Of a stretch of DNA of 64,000 bases, positions 27,644 to 42,119 are shown one piece after another. Each line of letters begins with the position of its first letter. Position 1 is the first letter of the stretch. The position numbers were made by a program, and so were the translations under genes. This DNA is from Eudromia elegans (lineage: Eukaryota > Chordata > Aves > Tinamiformes > Tinamidae). The stretch covers positions 496,001 through 560,000 of the forward strand of contig PTEX01000004.1 of NCBI GenBank assembly GCA_003342815.1, given 5' to 3'. The notes beneath the pieces are model-generated. The model was not told the origin of the DNA. It did no database searches and was given only the letters and a program-made list of their open reading frames with translations.

Positions 27644-28784
27644 GCATGTGTTACTGCTACAAAATCTAAAACCACCCACTACTATTAACAGGATCTGCCT
27701 CATACTTTCACACCCAGATCCTGTGCTCTGACCTGTCTTCTTCGCTTTCAGGTCCATTTTTCCATGTCTTCCTGACTTGGTTTGTTTTGTAATATACAAT
27801 ACACAAGATTGCAAGAACTTCATTTTCTAAGTTTTCAGTACCCTCCCTGACTTTGACTTTGCTTCCCTTGTATTTGGTAATTAACAATAGATGGGTCTAC
27901 AACATTCCTTGTAGCACAATGTTTACTTTTTCTAGTCATGTTACTGTTTTGCAGACCCTAAACTCCATGACCAGTGATATTGTGCTGGCAGTGCTTTACT
28001 GACAGAAAATGTAGTTTGTGCATAATCCAAAGGATTTTTTGAGGAAAAATCTGATTAAAACATTTTTTCAAGTGTTAGCTTATCCCAAAACACATATTAA
28101 TTATTGTAACATAATAATGTGAATAATGTAATTATTGTAATGTGTATTTTATATATAGAGCATATTTTAACTTTGCTTAGCAGGACTAAATAATTTCAGG
28201 TTGGATCACTTCCATAGCTGCAGCACTTATGTCTTGACAACTATATGTGAGTTCCACTTATATTTACAGCCTAACTTCTTCAGATGGTGGGTTATGTAAA
28301 TGGTGTTTGTGGTTATCAGTGTGTTTAGGTGGGGAAGTAAAATTTGGAGAACTGCATGCCAGAGATGCCCTGCTATGAGCTAAGGCTCATGAACTGATTG
28401 TTATTATACATAAGTACATGATTTGCAGTAGAAAACCAAGAGAGAAACCAGATGGTAGAAAAAGTAGAGCTGTTACACTTTTTTACTCTGATGATTACTG
28501 AGCAGTATACCTAAAGACAAAATAACCCAGATCAGGAGTAAGGGATAACATTCATTTTATAGAAATGCAAGGTATGTACAGCATGAGCTCCTATACCCAG
28601 ACTGGTTACACAAACTTTTACAGTCATGGGACTCTAGTGTGTGTGGGGAACTCAGAAGGCAGCACTGAGCACTCCTGTGCTTAGCTGACCAGATCAGTCA
28701 TGGCATACACAGGGATGTCTTACACACGGTCTTGCCTGCACACAAGTGTATTTGCCATTTGCTTTTCCTCTGCACTGCATCAGC

Positions 28785-28920
28785 TTTTCATTGCTTGATA
28801 TGCAGCCTGCAAAAAATCCGCAAATTTCAAAGATCGTGGAAGTTAAATAATTTGCTTAAAGGCACACAAGGAAATGGCAACAACACTGAAAACAACTTTA
28901 GGTATCCAGGCCCTAGATTG
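28785..28920 (-). mobile_element. MIR remnant
   Basis: AATTTCAAAGATCGTGGAAG, then TTAAATAATTTGCTTAAAGG, then CACACAAGGAAATGGCAACA follow the reverse-complement MIR core (AAGTAACTTGCCCAAGGTCACACAGCTAGTAAGTGGCA). It is diverged but in the right order. Confidence 0.55.
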
Positions 28921-30954
28921 CACGGCAGTAACTTTTTGACAGCTTTTCATTTGATAAAAAAAAAAAAAAAAGGCTCCAATGTCACACACTCTTCAGTGTT
29001 TTAGGAGAGGAGCTGTCTGCCAGACTGAAAGAAGTTCAATTAAAAAATGAAGACAATCAGTTCTTTATGATTTCTTCCAGGAAAGGTAACGACATATCTT
29101 GAATTTCCATACTTGTGTAGCTGAAACTGGTTAATTTTGCTACATATAAGACAAGAAATCAAGAGCTTGACAGTAATGAAACGTTCATTTTATTTATCTT
29201 TTTACAAGGAAGACAATTAGTAATTTTATGGTTGGAAAAGCTCATTTTTTAAACCTTGTATGAGGATGTTATTGCAAGACCTAGTCTGATGTCAACCTTA
29301 TTAAAAAAATGAATGTAACTTCCTGTGAACTTGTTCTCAACTGAAGAGGGAAAAATCCTTCAAAACAAGCAAACTGGGAAACTTGTTTGAGATTTATGAG
29401 TCTCGTAAATTTTCTCTTTGAATTTATGGCCACAGATACAACAAAGAAAGAAAAGAAGCTGTTCACAGTTGTGTACTATTACACAATTGTGTAACACACA
29501 TGTTGCATAACTGGCCCTTCTCTTAAAGCACTGTATATCTCTTGGAGAGGAAAACTTCCTTTTCTAACCAGTTTATATGCAAAAACAGTCTCCAGTAATA
29601 ATTCCTTCAGCAACCTGAGGCACATTAGCTCATTTCTTCTGGTATGAGTGGAAGTTTGTTTGTAAAGGATACTCAGGTATTACACAAAGATGCAGAAATG
29701 ACTGCTCAGGTTAAGCCCTTCGTTTCAAGTATGACTCATGAGCCAGATCCTGAAGAAAAGTGCTAGATTCAGTCTCTGAGAGTCTTTACTGAAATGGCTT
29801 ATGTAACATTTATTTGCGACCATATCCCATATAATCCTGACCTGAAGCCTGAATGTTAAGTCATCCAGGACTTCACAGCAGACCTTGAGCCTCTCTTTTG
29901 TCTTTTTTTTTTCCCCCAAGCAAATAAGTCTAGGGCAATGCATTGGAAAATTTTATCAAATGGAAAAAAAGAAATCACAGTAAATAATCATGCTAGAAAT
30001 CCCTGAATAATAGGATTAAATTCTCCCCAGAGCATCCTAATGTACAAAGTGCTGATTTTACTTTTCTCTCCTTGTGAGTCATGTTTCCGAGTTCATGGTT
30101 TCATCTTGAAGAACACGAACCTTTGTGTGATCTTAATGCATAGCTTCAAATGCTGTATTCACAACCTGATGCCTTTTTGATATTTGAACAGTGGGATGCT
30201 CAGTGTGAATCCAAGCTATTTCATAGCTTTTTGGTTTGTCTCCCAGCAGACAGTTTTATTCTCCTGTGGAAACCAAACAAACTCTCTAGCATCTTTGAAT
30301 AGACAAATATTTACTAAAATTATATTTGCAAACTGTATGTAGCATAGTTATCTTGCAGCTCTTGCTGACCTGTGCAACATGGTTCCCCTTGCAAAAGACA
30401 GCTTTGCTGGTGTGTCTGCTGCCAGAGTAGCTGTCAGATCCCACAAGGGTTGAAATGAGAGCTCAGTCTCATTGACAGAGGGGCTTCCTATAGCTAAATG
30501 AGGGCAAATCTCTCTTTGGCGTTTAAGCACAAAACTCTTTAAGCTCAAAATAGTCATCTAGTTCTTAAGATGAAGGACTCTCTTCCTTAACTGCTTGCAG
30601 CCCTGATAGTTCAAGGCTAAGTTTGATCTCAGTTATAGCTGTGTATGTGCAATCTGCCAGCAGAATTCCCACAACAAAAAAATCTCTCCTTCATTCCTTA
30701 TTTTACTGTGATGCTGGGCACAGAGCTCACTGACACGGAGATGTTTGAGGACTATGTTTTTCAGCTCTTCTGCTCCCAGATACCTTTCCAGGAGAGCCTG
30801 TGTGCGACAGACTGTGGTCCAGCCGATTCTGAAGCCCAAACAGCACAAAGATATATACGTGGGTGCCTTACTTCCATTACGCTACTGAACTGCTCACTGC
30901 TGCTGGAGGTAACGTACTCGAAGCTTTGTCAATCTGGGCTTATAAAGTTGTAAT

Positions 30955-31130
30955 GGAGCACACAGCAAATGCACCCAGAATGCATGCAAAGAGTTAATCA
31001 TTATTTGCGACCAACAACATTTAATGGAGCTGCACGTATTTATCACACACCACAACATCTCAAGCTCGGCCAGTTTCTAGCTCACAAGGATCATTTCTGT
31101 GATGAGCTTCATTAAATTGATTTGTGGTAT
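30955..31130. promoter_or_regulatory. Candidate conserved non-coding element
   Basis: AGAGTTAATCATTATTTGCG combines an HNF1/OTX-like GTTAATCATT with an octamer-like ATTTGC. ACATTTAATGG and TTCATTAAATTG follow, with retained CpGs (TGCGACC, CACGTA, CTCGGCC) and no repeats. Function is inferred from composition. Confidence 0.33.
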
Positions 31131-32509
31131 ATTTTAGCTTTTTCACAGGTTGGACATATCTCATAAATTACAGGAGTCAGGACCTGTTCTATCATCATAA
31201 TAGCTTCCCTGCAGGAGGAGATTTGAAACAAATCCCTTCAACACAATGGAGATCATTTTATGATCAAGAATACCAGCACGTAGTAGACTCCCTAAAAGAA
31301 CATTACAGCTTTCAAGATTTTTCCTTTGTTGTTGCTTCTAATATTTCTCCAGAGTTGTTTGCCCAATGCCAACTGCTGTGCTTTACACCATCCGCCCCCT
31401 GCCCCAAGCTGTGGAGTTTAGTGCTGTTGCTGCATACGTAACTAACCTGTGTTGAGAAACCTCTTATTCTGAGTTTAAAGGAACTCCAGCTGTGTCCATG
31501 CACAGTCAGAAATAAATCTCTCTCTTTTTCTGGCTCTCTGTCTCTAGCTTTCTGTCTCTCCATCAGATTTCAGAGTTTTCCTGTGCAAAACTCCCTATAA
31601 TTAACCAGTTTGATCCAAAATGCATAGGATTTCTTTTTTTTTTTTTTTCAGAGTTTTTGGATATGTTCTTCTACATTTAGAAGCTATATCATGAGTATGT
31701 ATATATAGGTATGGTATTGACTTCTAGCACCTAGCAACACTAATGTCTGGAAGTCTTTGCACTTTCTCAACAGACTGGACAAGGATTTTGGCTATAAATT
31801 TAATGCATTGGGATGAAAGACAAATAGGACCAAATAAGTCCAAATTTTGTGTAGTTTTCTGAAAGAAGATATCCATTTTAAACAGAACTTGTCTTAAATA
31901 AAATTTCATCAGAAATTTACTATTAGGCCCCAGAACTGCTCATATGTGAGAAACAAACTAAAGCTGACTAGAAATTTGGAATGTGGTCTGAGCAATATTC
32001 ATTGTTGCCCAGAGAAATTTAAAAAAAAATGTATTGAGATACAGAAAGAGATGAAAATATTAAAAAAAAAAGTCTATCTCCCTTTCATGTGTCCACACTG
32101 TCAGTCACCATGACATTATAGTGCTATATCAATAGTTTGACAGTTTTGAAAGATTGTCATTTAGATGAAGAATGATATCTTTAAATATCTGAAGGCATTT
32201 AAGTCTGTCACAGTGACATAAACGTGGAATAGCCGCATTGATTTTTCTGGATTTGCTTTTTATTCATACTGGTGCCTCTCTAAAAGCAGAAGATAACCCT
32301 TAATAGTTCTTTTGAAGAGAGCTGCTTTGAAGTCCGGGGTTCGGCTGCACCTGAGCCAAGCAGCTCTCGCCAGGAGGCACGTAGCAGGAGGATGAGGAAG
32401 GCGAATGTTTGTTGTATGGACCGGTGCGTGCAGAAGATCCCTGCACTCGGAACAACAGCCCGTGGCGCTCGTGTGAAGTGACTAACGGTGCCAAGTGCTG
32501 AGACGGGTC

Positions 32510-32760
32510 TGCGAGGACGAACTCATTATCTCCAACAATTGTGTCTGCTTATTTCTCGCATGAGCGGGTAACATCCTCCGTGGAACTGGCTGGTTTAAGA
32601 TCTGTTGATTGGAGAGCGAATGTTTTGTGGCTGTTCATAAAGAGGAAGAGTAAAAATATGGCCAGCTTCACATTTTATAACTCTGCATCTGCAGTGCAAG
32701 GGTAATTACCTACTAAATACACTTCTGAAATCTCTTGTAGTTGCAGCAGTAAGAAGCACA
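32510..32760. promoter_or_regulatory. Candidate conserved non-coding element
   Basis: This block contains CCAACAATTGTGTC (SOX pair-like inverted ACAAT/ATTGT), TTTCTCGCATGAGCGGG, TGTTGATTGGAG and GGGTAATTACC, with retained CpGs and no low complexity. To its right lies a GC-richer patch with CpG-poor, gene-free sequence (32850-33350). Confidence 0.33.
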
Positions 32761-35229
32761 AAATGGCCAGGATGCAGAATAAAGAAATGTCTCAGCGTTC
32801 ACTGATGATGTAGGCACCTCTTCCTACAGCTGCAGAAACCTTCCATCAGCCACTGCGAGGGCCTAGGCAGACGGAGTGCTGAGTAACTCCTATGATTACC
32901 GTCCTGCCCTTGGACTTGCTTGATTTACAGACAGATTCAGTGAGGTGCTGCACTCTCCCAGGACAAGCTGACTTCATGGAGAAGCAAAGGAACCTCCCAA
33001 AATCAAGTTTTACAAGTGTCTGCATGGTGAGCGTGGTCCAAGTCCTGATGTGTATTTGGGCACACGCTGTGTGCTGCTGTACAGAAAGGTGCCAACTACA
33101 GCCAAGCCACCCCAGTGCTGCTGTTGTCCCATACACTTGCAAGGACCATGGCAAGAGAGGAGATGCAGGTAGTACTCAGGGGCTGGAGACTGTGGGAGGC
33201 AGGAGGAGCCGATGCAGGCAGAAGGGAGACGAACTCTGGATGTACCGGTGTCTCCGTCTGGAGCAAGCAGGTTTGGAGGCAGAGACAGAGACAGATCATT
33301 TTAGCAGACCAGCTGATATAGCCGGAATTAAACCAGATAAGCTTTCAAGCCTATAAGCTCTTCTTGCAGGAGGTCTGAAACAGAAGCAGCAATCACGACT
33401 AAACGCAAATTGAAAATGAGTTTTCAGTATAGAATTAGATATTTATCGGTTGCCCTGTTTCAAAAAGAAAATATAGTCAGTATCTGTGAAATACAGGTGA
33501 ATTACTAAGGACAGGAAAGGGGAGGACTGGATGGTTATCTTTGAGGAATGATATGGAAACTCTACAGTGCAGGAAACCTGGGAAGTGAGGGGCTTTGCAT
33601 ATGCATATTCCTAAGCACTTGTCTGCTTACTGAGGCATTCTCTTGGAGTAATGGCTTGAACAGAGAAACGGAGTGACTGAAGTGGAAAAATACTGGTGTT
33701 AATGAGGTATTGCAGCTAAAAAGCCAATAGAAAGCAGAAGGAGAGAAGTTTTTCCTAGCTGGCACAAACTATTGCTGGGAAAACATGGATTAATTATTTG
33801 ACGTTGTTTTTAATTTTGGGTTTTAAATTTATGCACGTGATATCATAGCCTCTCCCAGATGTGTTGCCAAAGTCACTGTTCTTGAGATCATCAAGACTTG
33901 TCCAGAAGGCAGGGGATAGTAGCTAATAATTAATGTGAGTAGGGGTCATTTGGAGTCTCCCTGTTCTTCCTATGCATTCCGCTTTCTCTTCTCTTGAATG
34001 GGAGGTCCTGCCACTCAGGTAAATGTCCCTGTGCATCCCTCTCTCTCTCTTTCTTCTTCGCTCCTCTTACTTCTCAGGAGGCACCTTCACCTGTGGCTTC
34101 AATGTTGCCTCTTACCTTGCAGATGGCAAACATAAATGCACAGACTCTGTGCACTGCATGATCAGGTGGGCATATGCAGACTGAGCCTTGCTAAAAATAT
34201 GTCCTTATTCAGAGGCAACACTGATCTCGCATCATATGGTAGGGCCTCAAACCCAAGGCACTTCTCCAAACCAGCCTATTAAGAGGAGTTCATCTGAAAG
34301 GAGCATTATTTATTTGGAATTCTCTCTGTACAAGCAACTGCCCAGAGCTAAGCTGTAAAATGCCTAAAATCAATGCAAAATTGTGAGTTGAACTGAAAGA
34401 AATAGGAAGATGATGCTGAAATGTTAGTGCAGTTTGTAAATGCACAATACTTCCAATTTATTGTAAATACACAGGAAATAGCAAATGCAAGTACACAGAT
34501 ATATAGGGAGTCCACACTGGTTAGGAAAGTTACAGATTACACAGGTGACGGTCACTGTTGCTATTACGGAGAATCTGGGAAATTCTTTATGGTAGCATTT
34601 ATATTTGGTATTGAAAGTTGTTTCATTTCAACAAAAATACATATGCTCCCTATTTATGCAGGGAAGAGAGACTCACAAGGGTTGATGATGCCAGAAACAA
34701 GGTATATCCAGCGTCAGAGTTTAAGATTTCTGATTTTTCTTAAAGGAAAGAAGCTAATTATTAAATAGTATCAAAGGAATAATCTATGTCAAGGCTTAGA
34801 GCAAAAATTTGGGAATTGAGTTTCCTGGCATTTTACGTAGTGCTTGCTTGGAAAATATCATTTTAATAGGAAAAATAATCTTACAAAAGTTATGTGAAAA
34901 TTCTTCCTGAGAAAAAGAAATGCAATGGAAGTTTCCAAACTGATCTGTCTTTTCTTTCTCTCTCTCTTTTTTTTTTTCTGTCTCTCCCAGTGTGCTCTTA
35001 CATGACTTGTGGGAAGCAGTCTTGTGCTTCAATTACCCCATCTATATTGTGAGCAAAGTATAAAATAGCACTGGAATGCAAGTGCAAGAAATCACCTGGG
35101 CTCTGATCTCTTAATGAGGGTCCTAATTTCCCACAGATCTCCATCTTCACTATCTCAATGAACCTCATCTCAAATGAACCTTGGAGAAAGACTGCCCTCT
35201 AACAACTGATTTTTTTAAAAAATATATCA

Positions 35230-35395
35230 AGATGGGCATTTAATCCCATTATTTTGGAAAAGTATGTCTGCTTTTGTGATTAAACAAAATGAAAAGCTGA
35301 AGTAGAGGAGTCACTGGCTGACTTGCCCAAGGTCATACACTAAGCAAGCTGCAGATTGGGACAGAAGCTTGATTTTGAGTCCCTGGTTGAAGAAA
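35230..35395 (-). mobile_element. MIR remnant
   Basis: GACTTGCCCAAGGTCATACA, a CTAAGCAAGCTGCAGATTGG block and GAAGCTTGATTTTGAGTCCC align in order with reverse-complement MIR (ACTTGCCCAAGGTCACACAGCTAGTAAGTGGCAGAGC...GGATTTGAACCC). Confidence 0.75.
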
Positions 35396-36769
35396 CAAAT
35401 TAAAAATGCTTATCTCAGATCTAATTTATCAAAAGACAATGACAGTGAAAAAATCCAGGTATGACACATGCACTTGAGGTCCTCTAAATATCTTTCAGAA
35501 TGAGGAGATGATGGTGAAATGTGAAAGATATTTATCTAGCTTCCTAAAGGTACAAAAAAGAAAGAGAAAAGAGGCAAAAAAGATTGATCAGGAAAGTCAG
35601 TGAGCTTGACATAAGGGTTAGGACTTGTGAAATGGATTAAAGATTAGCCTAGAGACTGATAGGACACAGGGGATGTCAGTGAAAGATAACAGTTAAGAGC
35701 CAGAAAAGGCAGCAAGCTGGGGACCACACTTATCTTCACCTGGCTATAAGTGATCCAAAGAAGCTTGTCACTTCAAAGTACTGGAATTTGCAGATGACTG
35801 GAAAGTATGAGGACTATGACGGGAACTCCAGAAAAAGAGGAGTGAATGCAGACCTAAATTTCTAATTCTCCAAACTGAGCTTATTGTGGAATACAAAAAT
35901 TTAGGGTGATCTGAGATTTTTGAGAAATTTCACCTGATATGTGTGTCCAAGAGCTTTTAAAATAAAGAACACAAATCCATTACTTTTTCATGGCAGGTCT
36001 GTAATGTTCAAAGCAGCTCTGCATTTTTTTTTGTAAAAACTTTTTTTTTTCCCTAAATAGATATTAAAATATTTCCTAAGCTCTTTCTAAATCTTTTGAC
36101 TTCCCTCAGGGGTGAAGCATAGTTACTGCAGTACAGAGCAGGTAAGTTTTTGAAAATGTTTCTGCATCTGTTCAGAACTAAGAATTTAGGCCTCATAACT
36201 CTGCAAGGTAGAATAAGGACAAGACATTAGAAGCAATATATTCTGTGAAAAGCACAGCAGTTCAGCTAGTGCTTGTGCCATTAGGGGAATACCTGAGAAA
36301 AAGAGACCCTTTCTCAGCGTATACTTTTTGGAGTAACACAGTTAAAATCAGGTAGTTTATAAGTGGCACCACATCCAATCTAGATTATGTAGGAAGGGGA
36401 ATTTGTGAGTGCTAGAATGACACTGAGAAAAGGGCTGTGGTGACCTCTGAGGGGAGAACTTCCCCACAAAGTTTCCTAGTGTTTCTTCTCAATAACCCAC
36501 GCTGCACAAAAGTAGGTATCCTTTCCTGAATGCACTGAATGACAGAGCAGCTCGGCCCAAAAACATGATGTAGTTCTGCGAACTCACCCGTATTGCATGT
36601 TTTACTCTCAGTAGCATATTTCTTCCATCCTGTGCCACCAGTGTCTCATTATTCTGTGTGCATTCAGAAGCCAGTCCAATTTAAATGTATCCTGGTATGA
36701 TACCTTTACTTCTTCAATACGTCCTGAGTGTGTGGTTAGGAATCATTGCAGCTTTTTGTTTTTAATGCA

Positions 36770-37035
36770 GTATGATAACTGTCAAGAGCTCTGCTCAGAG
36801 TTTTTCATTAACAGCTTTTAGTTTACTAATCATCTCATCTCTTGAGCTTCAGGCACAGAAATTAACCATTTATGTAATCATCCTTAATATCTGGGTAGGA
36901 TCTTTTACATGCTAGATTGCTATTGATCGTTAAGTGTGAAAAAATGAGCTTGTTTAAAGGAATGTCTGATGAGAAGATAAGTTATTAGCACAGGGAAATA
37001 AAAACAGCCATGCTGTAACATAACCACAACCCATT
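36770..37035. promoter_or_regulatory. Candidate conserved non-coding element
   Basis: A repeat-free AT-rich block with GATAACTGTCA (MEIS-like TGTCA), TTTACTAATCATC, TATGTAATCATCC, TTGATCGTTAAG and AGATAAGTTATTAG. Mixed GATA, MEIS and homeodomain-like cores suggest an enhancer. No alignment is available. Confidence 0.3.
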
Positions 37036-40000
37036 TAGACTTCAACAGCAGGCAGCTTAATCAGAATGTGTAGAACTTCCCTAGTGTAAATAATTGTATC
37101 ATTTTATGCCAGATTTCTTCCTTATCCAAACTTGGTCTCAGTTTATACCAGGAAGCTTGAATACTAATAATTTTAATCTTCTTTCCAGTAACATTAATGA
37201 GGCTAACACTTTCCATCTGCAAAATCAAATATAATATGATACACAACTTCACAATTTTAATATGATTCGCAAACAGACACTGGAATATCTACTGTCACCA
37301 CAGTGCAAAACCCAACTGGGGAGGGTTTTTATGATTAATATACAGCTAGTTTTCAATGAACTGTGTTGAGCTACCTACATGGTGGAGCAGCCACTCGTAA
37401 AAGAAACATCACAGTTATTTCTTTGCCTTGACAGCCTGTGGCTAATGTGAGTTATTAGCTGAGAGTGTTTGAAAGTTACTGGACGTGTCTTCCTGTTGAA
37501 CCAGCGTGGGTGTCTTGACTGAATGTGGGTGCAGCCCACCCAAATGGGTCATCGTGGAATTAGCTTGCTTCCGGCAATGTTCCCAGTGCTCCCTTTCAGG
37601 GCTTGTTCCGGGGGCCCGAGTGCTTCCAGGAGATGTCCCTGAGGGGCCTTTGCAGAGTCCTCCTCAGTGCTGGAGATGCTGGATAGCATTCGCCACCTCA
37701 CGTGTGGTCCATAGATGGACACGTCAACTCAGAAACCTGTCTGTCATTCAGGACCCACCCTGCACAGCCAGTGCGGGGCTGCACTAAGAAGACCCCCGGG
37801 CCCAGGCTCTCTTGGTGTGGAGGTTGCCATTCATGTGTTGTGGTACCAGATGCATCTCACAGAACCTGTACTATTTGTATTTTTCCATTGTCCAGATGAT
37901 GCAGAGAGACATGTGGAATACTTTACAAACAGGGGAAAAAAAAAAAAGTAAAACGGTATTAGAGGCTAGAAGTTATCTTTTGGTGCTCAACATTTAGCTT
38001 CTTAGTCGTCAGTACAAGTTTACATGTCAAGGATTCTTTTGGGCTGCAACCTGATGCAACCTGAAGTCTTGTTTTTAGAAATTCCAGCTATCTAGTCCCT
38101 TAGGACAGAGACCAGTGAATGCTGTTAAATCTGACACTGCTAATGACATATCTCATGTGAGGTTAATTTATTCTAACATAACTCTAATCCTCCTCTCTCT
38201 GGAACTAGTAATGAAATTTCTATTAGCATCATGAAGTGATTATCAAGCTGAGATGTCCTGGTTTACTAGTGGGAGCCGGGGACATTAAGAGGTTAAGAGT
38301 AAGGCTTTCAAAGTGCTGAGAGCTTACCCAACTTTTCTCTTTATAAGATGTCTGAGAAACTTTATGTCTGCATTTGTTAGTACTACAAAGTTTCTGAAAC
38401 CCCACTGGATTGGCATGAATGGGCACTCAGTAATTTCAGACCACCCCAAGTATTGTTTTTGTGTGCTCAGCCTTGTCACTGCATGCTCTTCTGGCTCACA
38501 AAGCTCTCACCCTCCCAGTCACATGACATCAATACAAAGACTATGAATAAATAATCTCTCACCTGGATCATACCCCACTTTGTGGCCACCATGACAATAT
38601 TTGAGACAGGTGAACAACAATCAGTAAAGACCCAAGCATGTTTAAGGACTTTTTTTTTTTTTTTTTGCTTTTGTAGAATAGGACAAAGTGGTTAGGAAAT
38701 GATTTTGAAAGGAGGTCATTGAAAAATAGCAGCAGTGAACTGAGAAATGAGATTATTAATCAAATGAGAAATACAAAAGTAGAGAGAGGAAAGAATTGAG
38801 TAACAGATATGTGCTGAAGTGGTGCTTTACCCAATAGAATAGAATAGCCCCTTTGGAACTGTAACAGTCTGTTGTAGATAAATATATACTTTCACAACTT
38901 AAAACTTGTGTATTATTTACCTAGTGCAGCTACAAGGAATAACGGCTATGGAATTACTTTGTGTGTGTGTCAGAGAGAATTTGCACACATCTTCAGAAAC
39001 AAGTTAATGTACAAGTAAAATATTCAATCTGCAAAACATTGTTCCGTTTCTATGAAATACAGTTGCTTCTGCACAAACTCAGACCTTTTGCATTTCCTGA
39101 CATGTTCCTAACCAAACAAGGTAAGAATTCATCGATACTTAGATAAACTTGGATGCTATTGAAACAAGGGGGCTAGTAAAACATACTCTGTCTTGATCCT
39201 TTTGAAATCTAGTGGAGCAAAGGTAGGGTGATGATCGCGCTATGAGGAACTAACCTCAAGCAAAGGCCTTTTCCAGCTTTAGTCATCCCATGTTTATATC
39301 CAGAATTTAGTGACATATCTGGGTAGATGAGATAGCCTAAACCATACAGTAGTGGTGATATCAGTTGCAAATCAATACAAGACTCATGACATTGGCAGTA
39401 TCAAATAGGAATCAAGAGAATATGATTCTATATTTTTGTGGTCCTTACCCCAAATTACTGAATTTTCTGCTATAATCCTGTTGCCCTCCCACGACTTTAA
39501 CACAAACCATGGATTTTCATTCTAATTTGTTGATTCTTTCTGCAGACTTTATTCAATTATTTTTCCCATCAATTAAGAAGATTTACGCATATGTTTTCTA
39601 TTATATGTTCATGTTTGTCAAGTACATTTTTCATTATTTTTCTTTAGTCAACAAATTATTTGTGAGCAATCATTTTCCCTTCTGTTTTTCAACCTGCTTA
39701 GACTTCTAAAAGAGTTTATATGTTTGATGAATATGGACTGTTCTTTTGCATAACTACTCTATAAAAACCCTAAAGACAATTTTTACAGGCTACTGGAATT
39801 ATAGTTAAGTCTGGTTAAACTTAATAGGAGCATTTAAGACCTCAGTTGTAGAGTATATTAGTGCTTAGCACATGCTGCAAAGATTAGGCGTATTAGGTAG
39901 CTTACGATAATTCTGTTCACAAGAACTGAAATACTGGAGGAGAAGTGGACCTTCTCTCTCCAACTTGCCTAGTAATTACCCAAACACCGAGTCACTGACC

Positions 40001-42119
40001 CAGTTTTCACACAATGTCTTTCTCACAGTGAGTCTAAGCATTCAACAACAAAGATTAAATAACAGATTGCAATACTGCAATACTGTGGTAGTTCAGGCGG
40101 TCTACGTGGTTTTCAGTGTCCTAGTGTAAGATGGTACCTCAGTCAAGTGATGGAGGTCTAATTCTGTAGACAAGTGTCATCATTTTATTTAAATTATTGG
40201 TTAGTGTCTGCTTCCAGGATTTCTTTTATATGATTGATGATCTACTAGACAGGATTTGGCAGCTGAAGGTAAGAGGGGCAATAACTTATATAAATCAGCC
40301 AGGTTGGCCAAGACATATATGAACCCAAAGTGGTGAGCATGTAAAAATGTGCCTTGAGTGGAAGAGGGAGTTTAGCCATAAATCTCTGCAGAGAAGGGGA
40401 AAAAACAGTGAGAGTCCCTGGCCCAGGTACTCCTGCCACACAGTAGTTAACGTGACTGAACCAGATGACATTGGACTGTGGTACTCCTGTTGCCTGTTTT
40501 TTTTTTTCCTGTCACTGAGTTGCTCTGCTAGGTTACAGTAAAATGCAATGTAAGGTAAGAAAAATTGTTGCTTTTTTATATTATACTGACTACGGATATC
40601 CCTCAAGGGTGAGGCAATGGAGTTGTCCCGTTGCACATTTTTTTTTCCTACATCCCACATCATGTGTAGAGAGGGATGACTCAGTGGCTTTTTGTCTCTC
40701 CGCCTGGATCCCTGTGAGCGGGAAAGGCTCATCCAAGGAACAGCTCTGCCATGTCTAAATCAATGTGACTTTGTCCATGACAGCCTGTACCTGGACAAGC
40801 GTGTCATTCTGCTGCCGGTTGTTGTTAGTCACCTGCACTCCCCTGTGTGACATCATTAGCCATTGACCTCCTTTCAGGTGCTTGGGAACAAGGGTTTGGG
40901 GGTACACAGAGTACAGTCATAATCATTGCTTAGTTGTCAGCAGCTTGAATGAAAGGTGAATGGTGGAGGGAAGTCTGATCTGCCTTTGAAATTAGTGTAA
41001 ACTGCACTGGGCCCTCAGGGTGGTGGTTGGGGGAGAAACTACTGAGAAAAAAGTGGCTTGTGTTAAGTAGGTCAGGACTGAAGCAAGAACAAAATGGTGG
41101 CTAGAATCAGCCTTGCCAATTCTGCATTTGATACGTGCATAAAACAAGCCCCAGCATTTTCAGTCATTTAGCTGTTCCTTTTGCTCTTGTTCCTGCTGTT
41201 GTTTTTCTGCCTCTTTGTGGAGATTTTACACTGCAGTGAGTCAGTTTTTAACCTCTCCTATGGAGTTTATCTCCAGTGTTCATAAGAAAATGTTAAAAGA
41301 GTATGACACGGGTGTGCATGTGGAAATCATCTGTAATCTTGAGGCTGCAATAACAGAACTCTCTTATCTCAGGAAGTGGGAGGTGGAATGAAATTGGATT
41401 TCTTGCTCCTCATGACAGTTTCCTTAGCTGCACTCTGGTAGCCCCATCGGGTATGGCACAGCACTGCTAACCTAAGGTGCTTTTCTAATTGAGGGTAGCT
41501 GCCAGTTTGTCTTCAAAAGCAAGCAATGTGAAAATATGATGTATAAAATCTACGCCTCCTTAGTGGTTTATCATTTCTTGACTTGCCTAATGTAAAGCTT
41601 TCCCAATTTGTATCTGAAAACGACAAATCTCAAGCAATGAAAGCAAAGCAAAACAAATCAAAACAAAGCATTTCTTAAAAGGAACAATACGAAGGCTTAA
41701 TGCAATTGTGACCTTAGATTTGGGCTGGAGGGAATATACCAAGAGCAGATGACACATTTGAAAATGATGTTGAATTAACCATGTACAGTGTGTCTCTTCT
41801 ATGTTGTAATGCATGAGGAGGCTGGCTGAGTTAACATCCAAATGTTCAATAACACTATGCAGCTCACAGTGCATTGGTGTAATAAAAGTAATCAGATATT
41901 TACAGAGCAGGACACATCTGTTCTGTCACCAGAGTGTGAGAATGAGAAGCTGCAGCCTCTGGTCCCACTCACTGGAGCTGGCCCTCAGCTTGGTACCATT
42001 CACAGGGGTGTTTTCTGTTTCTTCAGTGTCTTTTCAGGACCTAGGGCAATGGAGCCTGAAGAAAGAGCAGATCAGTTTAGATGTTTCCCAAACTAACCTA
42101 TTTCCTCTCTTCTTGCCCC

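Larger units (their letters stand above)
26049..42119. other. Gene-free flank, third part
   Basis: Contains MIR pieces (28.8 and 35.3 kb), an AT run (27622), a duplicated TAATTATTGTAA (28098 and 28129), candidate regulatory blocks at 31.0, 32.5 and 36.8 kb, a pyrimidine-rich run (31515-31562), and a GC-rich patch at 37506-37830 (TTCCGGGGGCCCGAG) with overlapping but featureless frames. No gene is supported. Confidence 0.7.

Noticed and set aside
32892..33356. 154-codon plus-strand frame with overlapping frames on both strands
   Set aside because: It is GC-richer DNA with no domain, no consistent codon pattern, and competing frames of similar length on the other strand.
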